Shown one piece after another: positions 12,950 through 25,682 of a stretch of DNA of 64,000 nucleotides (within the stretch, counting starts at the first letter, position 1; the number at the start of each line of letters is the position of its first letter). The DNA comes from Cavia porcellus (taxonomy: Eukaryota; Chordata; Mammalia; Rodentia; Caviidae): contig NW_026947485.1 of assembly GCF_034190915.1 (NCBI RefSeq), positions 35,229,519 through 35,293,518 of the forward strand, given 5' to 3'. Made by a program: the position numbers and the translations under genes. The notes beneath the pieces are model-generated. The model was not told the DNA's origin and searched no databases. It was given only the letters and a program-made list of their open reading frames with translations.

Positions 12950-13310
12950 GCACATACCTCACTTTTCACTAGGACCTCCGCAGCACCTCCCATCAGCAAA
13001 AAGGGTACATTTCTCCACCCTATGAATCTTTGGTTAAACTGTGAGACATGGAATGTGATACAAGCTCAACCTAAAAAACTGCTTGAACACAGGGAGCTTG
13101 ATTTCCATGAACAAGCCCCAGCTAATCACTTGAGGGATGACAGTTAATGTAGAGAAAGGCCCCAGCTAAAAATTAGGCACCATCCTAAAACAGCCAACCC
13201 AGCTGAGCCAGTGCAAATCCTAAAATCTGCCCAGGCAACCCCAGATGAAGGAACAATGAGTACGTTTTTACTGTTCTAAGTTACTAACTTTAGAATGTTT
13301 CATTACATAT
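12950..13310 (+). repeat. Possible MaLR/MLT-type LTR relic
   Basis: ACATGGAATGTGATACAAGC, CCCAGCTGAGCCAGTGCAAATC and a trailing TACTGTTCTAAGTTACTAAC resemble the 3' part of old mammalian MaLR LTRs. Boundaries and family are uncertain. Confidence 0.35.
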
Positions 13311-13717
13311 AAAATTTAAATGCTGTGTACATATCAAATTAAAGAGTAATTCTAATGTGAGTTCAAAATTATTTTGATACAAGATTCACAAGTGATGAGA
13401 ATGTTGCACTGAATAAAACACATCAATTTTTTCCGAATATTTATAATTTGTAGGTTTCTTTTTACTATCTCAGAAGAAAATTGATAACATGTATCACCAT
13501 TTGCATTTCCATTTCTCCTTTGTTCTCTGCAAAGTATTTTCTCACCTGAGCTATTTTGGAGTTCCCATAGCTCCTGACCCTACTACACTTTCTATTAATC
13601 TTAACACTCCTCTCATGCAGTCACAACTGTTCTGAACTTTTTATTTTTTTGCTAATGACAATATATATTCTATTTGCAGCACAATGACCAAACATTAAGT
13701 AAGACCAATGTTACTGT

Positions 13718-13795
13718 GGGCTGGAGCTGGACCACAGTAGTACTGTGTGTACTGAGTAGGCACGAGGCCCCTGGTTCATTCCCAACAACAACGAC
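13718..13795 (+). repeat. Old ID-like SINE relic
   Basis: GGGCTGGAGCTGGACC, GGCACGAGGCCCCTGGTTC and CCCAACAACA follow the order of an ID element (GGGCTGGGGATGTAGCTC, GGCCCTGGGTTCGATCCC, CAGCACCA) with heavy divergence and no clean tail. Confidence 0.55.
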
Positions 13796-14179
13796 CAGGG
13801 TAAAGAGGCAGGAAGAAGAGTTCTTCCTGTTATACCCTGAAGATGTATCTAATGCTGCTCAAAAGCATTTCTTCATCAAGATTTCTGGAATATCCATTCT
13901 AGAAATAAGTTCCTCAGAAATTACATGAAAGAAAAAAACCACTGTTATAGCAATATTGGTGAGCTGAATATCAGAACTACATTAATTAAACTGATGACAC
14001 AATAACAACAAAATATTTTTAATAAGCTTTAATACATATAAACCACCAAGAACACACCAGGGTATAACAATTGTTACAATAAATGTTAGATATTACATTA
14101 TATACATAAATGAATAATCATGAGAAAGGCTCTGAGCCAACTACAAAACCACACTCAATGGAAAAACCAATTTTCCCCT

Positions 14180-14460
14180 CTACTCAATTACTGTCCAGCA
14201 AATTGGAGAGCAATATACCTAGATCTCCTTGCTGACTCAGAGTACTCACAATTCTCTTCCCTTTGGAATGCTTTTCCTCACCTATGCCCCATCTCTCTTT
14301 ACTTACCCACCTCAAGGGTCTTTCAGAGATGTTCCTCCGAGCAGATTTCTGAGTCTACAGACTAAGTTATAATCTGTACTCTTTAGTTTCAAAGGATTCT
14401 GCACTTACCACAACTTAATAAAATTGTCTATGACTGGACTGAGGTTTTACTGTAAATGGT
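14180..14460. repeat. L2 LINE relic
   Basis: CCCTTTGGAATGCTTTTCC, ACTTACCCACCTCAAGGGTC and CAGAGATGTTCCTCC match the familiar L2 3' region (CCTGGAACACTCTTCC, CCTTCAAGACTCA, CAGAGAGGCCTTCCC). The open frame 14120-14365 is a by-product of this relic, not a gene. Confidence 0.6.
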
Positions 14461-16680
14461 CTTGAGAGATCATATAAATGGTCTAAAAATATATCTTAAG
14501 GCAAATATATATTAAGGCAAATATATATTAAGACAACCCTAAAAACTAAAAACTAAATTCATTAAAAATCACTAAATTGTACACTTAAAATACACAAATT
14601 TTAAGTTACACTTAGTATGCTTCAATAAAGGTATTTTTAAAAATATGGTATTTTACTAAGCAGAAAGAAAAAAAAAAAGAAAAGGTATAACAAAGATTCA
14701 GTCATAATGCAAAATTATTTATGATGAACCTATAAGGTCATTAATGAATATAACCAAAAGGCTTATATCTTTCTTTAAAATGACAGAAAATGACATCTTC
14801 AATATAAATAACAAAATTTGCTTAAAAAATTTTTAAAAAACAAATAGTTAAACAAGACATATTTATTTCTTCAATTTGAAGGTACAGTGTTCAGGGTTGG
14901 ACTGCAGGTCATCAGAGATCAAAATTCCATTCTCCTTTAACCACATTAATGCTCAGCTTAGCTTAGCTTCCAATTTCAAGATGGCCTCAATCCAGGATGG
15001 CATCTAGATTTAAACTGCAGCCATCATATCAAAATTCTAGGTTAAAAATGAAGAAAAAAGATTAAAAGAGGGTACCTTTCAGTTGATATTTTCTCATAAC
15101 TCTTATCAAGCTAAATGTGCTTAGACCTCATTGGTCATATTCAACTGCAAAAGACAAAGAGAAATGTATTTCTAGAAACATAATACTGTCAGAAATGGGA
15201 ACAGGTACAATGGTAGAAAAAGAATAAATATATTATGAATATATAAATAAATAAATAAATAGATAGATAGATATTATGCTTACAAGATGCCCTTTAATAC
15301 TTCTCAGGACCAAAAGTAATCAAAAGAAAGTCTGAAACAAATTTTACATTAATGTACAATTAAATATCTAGCAAAAGATAGTATTTTTGGCATAGTACTT
15401 TATTATATTAAAAAATGTGGTATGTCTTATAAGAATCTAAACTTATTTTCAATTCAAAAGTTAAAAAAAATCTGTCTTGGAATAATAATTTGGAAATTAG
15501 CCTTTAATATACCTTTTGTAAACATTCTCTAATCTCTAGTTTGTAACTCATACATAAAACTTAAATGAAGGACATTTGTACAAACACCCAATTATACAAA
15601 TACCCAATTATAGAGCCTGGCAATTGTTAATTTGTTACTATAGCTACAAGTTTTATGTTACTTGAAGGGAATTTCTCTTTTCAAATGCTCTAGGCCCTGG
15701 GGAAAAGGTGTAAGGATGGTGATCTCTAAAACACATGCATAATTCTATTAGGTTTGATATTCTCCAAGGGAAATAAGATAATTCTTGAATGCTATAAAGT
15801 TAAAGAGAAGTCAAAGTAGTTGGTCAGATAAAACTGATCTATTCTGATAAGCACCGTACTCCAAAGGCGCATATTCCAATCGAGTTAGTAAAATTTGAAC
15901 TGTGGTAAAATTTCATCATTTTACCAAAAGGTTAACAGTGTGGTTCTCAAAGCTTATTCTATAAACCAACAGTAACAACACAATGTAAGTACTTGCTAGA
16001 TACACAAATTCACAGACCTACTAAATTAGGAATTCAGGTAACAAAGATTACATCACTGTTTCAATAATCGCTTTGGATATCTAATTCACCCTATGCTGAA
16101 GAACAGTATCTCCAGAAATATTCCATATTTAACTACTATCACTGACAGCATATAAGTTCTCAAGCACAAATAAGGTAAGAAATGTCATTAAATATTCAAT
16201 TAGGTACCTTTGTGGACAGCGATGTAAAAACAAAAACCTTGCATACATTTATTTTCTTTTAATTATGACAAGTTTGTAGAACACAATTTTACATTCATTG
16301 TGTGGAGCTGAGATAGATAATATCTTAATTCCTCTTTTCATTGCTTTTCCCTCCACTCTCTCCTATTTTTTTTTTTTTTTCTTAAGAGGAGAGAAATACA
16401 ATTCCTCTCATTGCTCCAATTTCCACCTTAGTTTACACCTAGCAAAAGATGGGGAAAGAAGGTCAACAAATCATGCCAGAAATCTTTCAACCATGATCAG
16501 TTCTGGTCATCAGCCAGACAAGAACACTTCACAAAGGCCTTGAAGAAACGAACATAGAAATGATCCTTAGGCCTCCTGTAAGAAATACATGTTGGGTCAC
16601 ACACTAAGCCATATATTACTAAGCAAGGCAGTCATGCCCTGTTTGCATGGTATATTCCTACTTTCTTTTGAAAGAAAATC
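14461..16680. other. Unique intronic DNA with small simple repeats
   Basis: Holds about 2.5 copies of AAGGCAAATATATATT (14497-14535), an ATAA/ATAG run (15245-15272) and ACCCAATTATA duplicated near 15577-15613. 15865-15899 is one copy of a 35 bp dispersed repeat (see findings). No exon seen. Confidence 0.5.
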
Positions 16681-16689
16681 TCCAAAGAC

Positions 16690-16800
16690 TCAATTTCCAA
16701 TTTCTGCCTCTGCTTTGGTATGATCTTAAGTAAGTTATTAAACATCTATGATTTCTTCCTGAAGAGTAGAGGTGATGCCCATTCAAAATGTATAGAAAGA
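16690..16800 (+). repeat. MIR SINE relic
   Basis: CCAATTTCTGCCTCTGC, GATCTTAAGTAAGTTATTAA and TTCCTGAAGAGTAGAGGTGA line up with MIR (TCTGCCACTTACTAGC, GGGCAAGTTACTTAACC, CATCTGTAAAATGGGGAT). Confidence 0.5.
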
Positions 16801-16811
16801 GTACTATAGAC

Positions 16812-16995
16812 CAATGATGGTGAACCTTGTTAGAGACAAGTCCCCAAAATGCAACCCAAAATCTACTTATTTATCACAAAATGCCAACACTACAAACCTG
16901 AATACTGAGAGTTTAGTTTTTAAAAAGCAACTTATACATTAACATCTTTCGTCTTAAAAAAAAAATACATGCATGCCACAGGTTCGTCATTACTG
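16812..16995. mobile_element. Non-autonomous hAT-like DNA transposon (about 184 bp)
   Basis: The left end CAATGATGGTGAACC and the reverse complement of the right end, CAGTAATGACGAACC, pair at 12 of 15 positions, giving terminal inverted repeats. The body has CCCAAAATGCAACCCAAAAT, ACTTATTTATCACAAAATGCC and an AACCTGAATACTGAG segment I recall from short tetrapod hAT families that begin CAGTGATGGCGAACC. The expected 8 bp target duplication is not recognisable. It is too short to encode a transposase. Confidence 0.6.
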
Positions 16996-17003
16996 ACAGC
17001 TGA

Positions 17004-20000
17004 TAAAATAGACTAATTTTAAGAAGAAAAGCCAAATCAATTTGCTATAAATCTTTAGTTACTAAAGATTTAAGACTAAACAAAAGACTAAAGTCTTGAA
17101 ATTTTATGTTAGGAAAAAAACTTCAGACTGTTGTATTAGACAGGTTTTCATAGTAATATCAAATTATATTTAAAAGTTCCTATGTTGAGAAATAGTTTAT
17201 AAGAACTGTGAGATACTATGACAGATTACCCAAGGAAAACAAAAGTATCTATTCACTTTGTAATCTTTTAGAAACATTTATTCATTCATCTGAAAGAAAT
17301 CACATCAGCAAATATAATACTATAGTAATAGCTTTAAAATTATTTTTTAAAGAAAAACATATTCCCCCCAAATTAAATCTTATCTAGCATCAGGCCAAGG
17401 GGAATTATTTATAACACATTTATATCTAGGAAACATAAACATCTAAAAATCATTTAAAAGACATTAAAAAGTCCCAACAAGTAGTTTCAGAGTCTTAATA
17501 ATTTAGTGAAAAAAACCTACAAACATAAATGTAGAATATGTTAAACATCAACTAAGAATAGAAAAATGTCATGGACACCTAATAATGAGGCGCATACTCC
17601 AATCAAGTTAGTAAAATTTGAAATTTTTAAAATGTGTATGTATCAAATAATATCAAGGATGAAATGAAACAGAATTTTCATAGACTTCTGCAAGCTGTAT
17701 AAACTGGTAAAATATTTTGGAAGGTAATATCCAACTGTAAAATATCTTGAGGAGTCTATCAAATTGTAAACAGGATTATTTGTTTACTCAAGAATTCCTC
17801 ATTGTGATATCTAATTTAAGGAAATATTCATAATGTTCATTTTTAGAAAAGCTAAATTTGAAATATATGAAAAATATCTAAAATGAGGAACTTGAAACAT
17901 CGTGGTTGAAGTTTTCAAGAGAAGCCTGAGAACTATAAATAGTGAATTTATCCCTTTTGCCTTTAAGGCCAATACTAAATGAATCTACTTATGCAATGTT
18001 TATGTCTCCTAAATGTTGTACAGAAAATATACATTTTAAAATGACTGGAATAGATTAATTCAAAAAAATGCTTCTCAATCTCTCCAGAGAATATAATGAT
18101 GCTAAGAGATTTAGTACACTAACATCCACTGAAACTTCAAGATTATTACATTTAGATTATTAGACCACTGCCATAGTGTTACCCACAATTTAAATCTATC
18201 ACACACCAATATAAAAAATGTATTTTCCTAATGTATTCAAAGATTCTAAAATATAACTTATTATCCAATTACCAAATACAATAAAACCATCAATATGACA
18301 ACCACTGTGGACAGAGGATTTCTGAAAATACTTCTTTAGCATGTGTCCTATTTTAAAGAAAATATAATGGAATAAGGCCCTTTTAAAATATTTACACATT
18401 CCCCTGGACTCACAAAAAGACATTGTTCATTCATCCTGTATTGAATGAAGATGATGGGCTCTAACTACAACATGTAATTAGGAGACAGAAGTGTTTAATG
18501 GCAATTAAATTGAACAAAACTACAGAATCACAGCAATTAAAACTCCCACCAAGAAATGTGGGAAGTCATCTAAGCTACTAATCATTTACAATATTTTTTA
18601 TATCATTTAAGGGACTCAAGTTACAGATCATTAAACAATTAGAAAGAACTTTAAATACACTAGATATATTAATCTGTAGTAATACCAAAGTTTTTGAAGG
18701 ATTGGCGTCAGAATGGGCTCTCTCACTAACTTAGAAAGTCTTGAAATTAGCAGAATCCAATAGAGAGTTCATATAGAATACAGAGATTCTTGGTGTCACA
18801 TTAGAAAATTTGTCATGGTTTTGGTTCAATTATCACCAGAAGAAAATACTTCCATTCAAGTTACAAACACATAGTTAACCAAAGGTTCTGTTTCACTTAC
18901 AATTCTGGTAATAGTTACAGAAGTCACACAATTCTAACTCAAGAGTATGTCCTCAAAATAGACTGTTAAGTCTTAAAATAAACTCAAAAATTTAAATACA
19001 TTGGACTCAGAAAGATATAGGTATCAAAACTGGCAGGGTTCACTGAAAGCAAATGCAAAAAATTGGTTGTGATTGCTAGGAATCATCAATATCTCATTTG
19101 TGTGAGTTTCTTAAAAAATCAGTAATGGATGATTTTCACACCAGAAACCTTAGGTATCCATGCATCTGTCCTTCCTCTAACTTATTCTAGTCTCATCAAG
19201 TCTCACAAACCATTCTTCTTGAACTGAAGAGTAGGCTTTCCTTCAGTTAGCTAGTCTTGAAACTTTCTTGGTAGTCATTCTTAATTTAAAAGCTCAACAA
19301 CTACAGTGTTTACATCTACCACACAGATGATTCATACATTTCAACCCCTAACCTCAATTTCTCTCAATCCATTGTTCTAAATCCTAAGGCTTCAACATTT
19401 CATTTGACTAATGTATACTTACCTTCATGCTGACAAAGATCTACTTCACTTCAAACTTTAGATTGATCATGATTCTAAGAAATGGATTTCTTTGGTCCTA
19501 ACTCATTTCTGCTAGAGGGCACTACCCTTAAAAACCAAGTATTTCAGTGGAAAGTGGAAGTAGAAAGAGTTTCAGAGGCTCAAAAGAAATGTCATTTTTT
19601 CCCCAACATTTTCAATAACAAAATATCTATATATTCAATAGTTAAATATCCATTTATATATGATGTATACATATAAACATTCAGGAGCTTATTATTATTA
19701 AATATTAATTATTCAATATTCAAAACTGATAGCATTTATTTCTAATTACCACTAGCACATGTTTTTAAATAGCCTTTCACATTCATCATCTACTATAATC
19801 AACAATGAGTACATAGCAAATCAAACAGAGCAGCAATGTTGCCAGGAAAGCAGTGAATGCCATCATTTCAGCATTGGAAATTCCACATGATAATGTGGTT
19901 ATTATCAATCGTAAGCCTTCTAAAAGTCAATCAAGTCAATTAATTAATTAATTGAAGTATATCAAATTGCTATTTTTTAAGATTTCACATTAAAGAAGTA

Positions 20001-20328
20001 AAGCAAGTTTAGGATGGCCTTGTTTTCCTACTGAAATAAATTATAATCTGTGCTGTCTTTAAATGATTGATCAAATACAATTACAATGGTTCTACTAATT
20101 AGAATGTTCTTAATTCTTATAAATTCAATCACTTCTGCCTACCTTTGGCAGTAATATCATTAAAAGTTACTAAACAATTAAATATAGGTATATATGCATT
20201 TAGTTCATAGTTGCTGTAAAAGAATCTCATGTTTTATTGAAGTTGTCATGTTTTCTTCTATAGATAATATGATTATTGAAGTTGGAACTGTATTTGTGTA
20301 TTCTCAATGTATGTAGGTATATATATTG

Positions 20329-20330
<2 letters not shown>
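17004..20330. other. Repeat-poor intronic DNA
   Basis: AT-rich unique sequence with few recognisable repeats. 17588-17622 is the second copy of the 35 bp dispersed repeat. Short ATT-rich runs near 19690-19715 and 19935-19955. No exon. Confidence 0.5.

Positions 20331-20372
<42 letters not shown>
20331..20372. repeat. (TA)n microsatellite
   Basis: About 20 uninterrupted AT dinucleotides. Confidence 0.95.
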
Positions 20373-20377
<5 letters not shown>

Positions 20378-22049
20378 AACAGCATTTTTAAACTAAATGA
20401 CAACTAGATAGCCTCTTCCCACTCCTCTACAAATATGCAAACCTACTGGATGTTAGATTCCATTGAAGCTACACATGTAACTGTCATCCCAGCACATATC
20501 TGTGCACAGAAGGTTAACAATCCATGATTTACCTGGTTAGGCTATGTTATAGACCTTGAAATGCAGGTGGGAAAAGACCCAACAAAGAAAAATTTATAAA
20601 AATACCACTATAATTTTTCTGCATGTATTTATTGGACATCAAAATGTAATAATCAACATTCCAAAACATGAATATCACCATGGAGGCTGGCGGACACAAA
20701 TATGATACATAACCTCTTCAACCAATGATTGGCAGATTTTCATCCTCCTTTCCCCAAGACTGAACTGCAGCAAATTTTCATTGAGCTAGTGACAGGTACT
20801 CTTCATTAACAAAGGTAGAAGGCTTAAACAAGACTGACACATAAAGAGAATGCATGCTGGGATTGCAAGAATGACAGACTAAAACAATGACTCATATCCT
20901 TACATCAGAGATGCCTGGAGGAGAAAAATGTAACCACAGAAATTTCTGTTCATACAAATGTCAAATGGACTCCTCCATTCATGGTTGGCATACTCTGGAA
21001 TCAGTTTATGAACCTACTTAAAATATAGCCACAAAGATTCTAACAAAAGCTTCTACCATTTATTTAACTAGAGAAACCAAGGCTAAGAGAACATTAGACA
21101 AAAACCTGGTTTACACAGGCCTACTGAAGAGTTTTCAACTCTTTCTCTACCCATGCCAAGGAAAGGTTCCTCACCAGTGTTCCATGTTAGAGTTGAAAAC
21201 CAACAATTCCCAGTTATCAATAAGCAGACAATTCATAAATACTATATATTTCTAGTGTACTATCTATATTGTATTTATACATTATATCTAGGAAGAGCAT
21301 CATTATAACTGCAAATATAAAAAAAGCAGTAAAGAGATGTTTAGGGAGCTAGAAATACCGACATGGTCTATTCAGTTAAGGGTCTGAGAAGCTAGTAAGT
21401 AGGACACAAATGTGAGTTTTAACTTGGCAGAATAGGTTACAACAAAAGATACATTGCTCCTGTATATCTCAATTAAAATTAGATACATAAATAAAAGGAT
21501 AAAGGCTGAAAAATATTTTCCCAAACAAATGAATTCAGATTATGTTGTGTATCCTTGGGGAACACCAATTACACTACTGACAGACTATACTTTGTTTTAA
21601 CAGCAAGTCTGTACCAGTCTTGCTTATCTTAGGCACTACATTTGACAAAGGTCACTTATCAGTAAGTGGTAATTTATGGCTCGACATAAGTCACTATACT
21701 GTGTCTCAAGTAAATTAAAATACTATAAAAACCAACAAAAAAGATGAATATACTCCAAAACTAGCAAACTACCATTTAGAAAAGGAATTTCTCTTTTTTA
21801 ATAAAGTAAAGGAATTTCTCTTTTTTAATAAAGTAAATCTTGGCTTCTCACCAGCATATATAAAAAATCATAAATATTTGTGCAAGCACTGAATATCTAA
21901 AATAAATGCATTATAAAATGATTGAATAAGTAACAGTGAAACAAAAACATTGCTGTGCTTCCAAAGTATACTCTGAGCAAACATTTACAATAGACTATAT
22001 ATAGTATAGGTAACTAAAGAATCAGGCCTTTTAGATTCTTGCATTTTCA
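20373..22049. other. Unique intronic DNA with an exact 27 bp duplication
   Basis: The unit beginning AAAGGAATTTCTC and ending AATAAAGT occurs twice without mismatch at 21781-21807 and 21808-21834, a recent local duplication. Otherwise unique AT-rich sequence. Confidence 0.55.
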
Positions 22050-23110
22050 GATTTTTTATTCTTTTCCCCTGAATTTTCCATTGCCTGAGTAGCAATATCA
22101 GAATCAAAATCAAAAGCCTTCTTTTTTAAAAAGCATACAATTCACACTCCCCACTCCTGCTTTGCTGTCAAGTGTCTGACCCTGGTTTGATAATCTCATT
22201 TCCTGAGAATCAAAAAGCTGGAAATTTAAGCTTCCTAGAGTGTTAATTGCGGCCCTGCTCCATTGCTAATCAAAAAATTGGATGTTTTACATGAAAATGC
22301 TTCTCTAATTAATTCTCAGTCATAAATCACCCTGGTTTTAATAACCCCTCCTTGATTGGATAGCCTTTGAAGAGACAGTGCAGCTAATCCGCTAAACTAG
22401 AAAAAACACACGCAGAGGAAATAATAAGTGGGCTTACAAGGTACAAACTAGATGACTGCATTAATACTGTCAAACCAAAAAAAAATGAATGTCCTTTCCA
22501 GGACTTTCATGCCTCACCCTGTACCCCATAAAATAAACCATGAAACTAGGAATCATGAACAAAAGCAAGTGTCACAGAGTTCATGCATCAAAAGTTAAAT
22601 CTTTTCACTATCCGTCTACAAAACAGCTATTCCCATCATTTTGGTTTCCCTTGACATTTTTTCCCTAGAAACCAGAGATCCAGCACTGTCCACTTGTCAT
22701 ATTGTCTGTTTTAATAAGACAAGGCTTGTGCTTCCCCCCTTCCTCTGCTCTGACTGACAATATATTATCATACATATCTCTAAGAGGTGCTGAACTGAAT
22801 TTTCATTATCCAAAATGTCAAGATTCGTTTTTGTCATCAGAGAACACAGCTGGTCTACACCAGTAGCCCTTTGATTAATTCAAATGGAACAAGTCACCTA
22901 TACATAACTTCATTTTCCCCAGACTAGGCCTTACATTCTGCACATTTTAATTTACAGCTTGTCAGTTTAAGACATCATTCACTGCCATGGAGGAATTCAA
23001 AGAAAAAATGGAAAGTCCTAATTAGCAACACTATGCATTAGCCCCCAATAAAGCAACAATTGGGAAGTTTTAGCATGATGCACAATACACTCAAAACTCA
23101 CCCACAAGCC
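22050..23110. promoter_or_regulatory. Candidate conserved noncoding block (unproven enhancer)
   Basis: About 1 kb without recognisable repeats and with a more balanced base mix than its surroundings. It holds clustered developmental-type motifs: TTAATTGC (22242-22249), TAATTAAT (22316-22323), CCTTTGAAG (22364-22372), CTTTGAT followed by TAATT (22869-22880) and TAATTAG (23019-23025). These look like homeodomain and TCF/LEF sites. There is no open reading frame with splice signals. Motif clustering in AT-rich DNA is weak evidence and conservation cannot be judged from one sequence. Confidence 0.35.
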
Positions 23111-23439
23111 TTCAGATGACAGAACTATACAGATAAACAATAATTTTTAATAAGCACTATTTTAACATGCAAATAAATATATCTTGATTTCTAGGTTATT
23201 TATGAAACAGTAACACGTATTCTGTGACATGTAAAAACTTAATGAATTCAGATACAAGTTATTTCAAAAGCAATTACATTGAATAAAAGGTGTGCAATAA
23301 TTGTCACAAGAGAAAAACAATCTGTTGATTCTAATTTGTATATAGAAAGCCAAAATCTACAAGTTTATAGCCTCTATATCATTAAGATGTTTTATTAAGA
23401 ATAGACCACAATGAAACATCATTATACTACCACATGAAT

Positions 23440-23999
23440 GTCCAAAATTGAAATGATGACAATACCAACTTTTGGCATATACTGCAAGTAGGAATATAAA
23501 ATGATGCACTCACTTTAGAAATCTACTAGTTTCTTTAAAAATTAAACATATACTAGCCATATGATCCACCATAGTTTACCTCCATATATTCCCAAGGGAA
23601 TTGAATATACATATCCTACACAAACTCTAAAAACATATGTTCACAGATTATGAATAACTAAGAATGGGAAACTACCCAAATGTTCATCAACAACTACAAG
23701 AATAAACAGTATGTGATACATCCGTTCAATAGAATACTACTCAGCAATGAAACAAAATTAACTACTGACACATATGACAATGTGGATTAATGTCAAACCA
23801 TTATATAGACTGAAAGAAGTCAGTCAGAAAGTTGTATATTGGATGATTTTATTTATATAAAAATCTAGAAAGTTCAAGCTAACCTATTAAGATATTTCAG
23901 CAGTAAAGGCTCACAGTAGAGAGAGAAACTGACTACATAAGAAAATTCTGGTGATAAAAATGTTCTGCACCTTAATGATGACACTGCTTTTTTACAAGT
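23440..23999 (+). repeat. Ancient L1 3' end (L1M-type)
   Basis: Plus-strand decayed ORF2 tail and 3' UTR: CATATGATCCACCATAG, TATTCCCAAGGGAATTGAA, AAATGTTCATCAACAACTAC, AATAGAATACTACTCAGCAA, then a 3' UTR ending near CACCTTAATGATGACACTGC. Full of stops. Confidence 0.8.
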
Positions 24000-24339
24000 G
24001 CAAATGTCTTTCCCATTCAAGTAATCATTTTAAATAAATATGGCTTACTATGTGTAAATTATTCCAATCAAGTAGAAAACTGCAAAGCTACTTCATGTGT
24101 AAGTTATATTGCAAACTCTACATAATAAAACTCTATTAGAGAAAAATGTGGTCATTTATTGTTTCTGTAACTTTGGTCAACTCTAAAACTGACAAAATTT
24201 GGAATAGGAGGAAAAAAACAGGTTGTTGTATGCCTTTCTCACAGTAAGAAAAACAGTCTTCCAATTTTCATCCTTTAGTCTGAGGAAATATTTGGGAATC
24301 TCAAAGGAAGAATCAGGAATATTAAGATTACATGGTGTA

Positions 24340-24945
24340 CTACTTTCTAATGATGAACAACAAATTAGCACAAACTCAGCAGCTTAAAACAATGCAAATC
24401 AATTATGTGACAATTTCTGTGGCTCAGAAATCATGACTTAGCAAGGTCCTTTTGCTCATAGTCTCACCAGTCTGGATCAAAATTCTAGTGTATACTCTTA
24501 TCTGAGGAATATGTAGGGACCTCTTCCTATCTTATTCTGGGGCATAGTCTGTCCCTTATGGCTGTTGAACTGAACTCTAGATTTTCATGCCAGTTATTAA
24601 AGTGAGGTCATTCTAGGCCCTTAACAAATGGCCTACACTTCTAACAAAAATTACATCTTCAAGGTTAATAGAAAAGCATCTGCCACTGATTGTTGTCTCT
24701 TTTAAAGAGAATCAATTGATAAGGTCAGGCCTAGCCAAGATAATCTCCCTGTTGAGTAACTCAAAGTCAAATCACCAGGGACCTAAATCACATTTCCAAA
24801 ATTCCAATAACTATTGCCATATAATATAAACTAATCATGGGAATGACAGTGTGTCATAGTCACAGATCATATCTACACAAGGGAGGAATTACGTGAGTCA
24901 GGTCATTGAAGTCACTGCAGAATTCTGCCTATTATCAGTGTGGAT
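24340..24945 (-). repeat. Ancient interspersed repeat, probably an antisense MaLR-type LTR
   Basis: AAATTAGCACAAACTCAGCA, GCTTAAAACAATGCAAATC, TCAGGCCTAGCCAAGATAA, AATCATGGGAATGACAGTG and the terminal GCAGAATTCTGCCTATT follow the order of a common mammalian repeat that I remember as antisense LTR-like sequence. The exact family is uncertain. Confidence 0.45.
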
Positions 24946-25524
24946 ATCAATACAATAAATGTAATAAAAAATATAATTTGAAATAACTACAGAACAAACA
25001 ATGGCAAAGAAAAGTATACTGAGAAATTAGGTGATCTCTAGTGAGAAAGTCCACCCAAGAATTCTAGGTGAAAACATTTTTGTTTGTTTGTTTCAAGAAT
25101 TCCTTAAAAGAACACAAGTCACTTAATGATGAAAAGATATACTATGAATCAGTGATATGGTCTGTAGACTCTAAAGTAAATAATTATATCTAGAAATTCT
25201 TGCTGAAACAGAGAGGAAAAGTAAAAGAAGGAAGTACTTAAGAATCCTTTGGGAGAAAAAAAATCAGTAAGATAAACTACAAATCTACCAAAAATGTGAA
25301 AACTTAAGCAGATACAGCATTATTTCTGGATATGTCTGTAAATTCCTAGATTGAATAAATACCTCACTCACTAATGTATCAACAAATGCATTGAGGGCTA
25401 AAATAGAATAAAAACTCAAAATAAAGGTCAAATTCACACTTCCTGATTGAACTTCCTGTACTTGGACACTGATGTTTCTGGTTCCCTGGCCTTTAACTCT
25501 GACCAGAATTCCCACCATCTACCC

Positions 25525-25575
<51 letters not shown>

Positions 25576-25682
25576 TCTGTCTGTCTGTCTGCCTCTCTCT
25601 CTCTCTCTCCCCGTCTCTCCTACCCTCTCTCTCTTCCCCTCCTTCCCTCTCCCCCTCCCTCCCCACCTCTTTGTCTCTCCCA
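25525..25682. repeat. Compound (CA)n(TGTC)n(CT)n simple-repeat block
   Basis: About 24 CA units (25525-25573) pass into four TGTC units, then a long CT/CCT pyrimidine tract to about 25682. Several overlapping long frames here are artefacts of the simple repeat. Confidence 0.95.
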
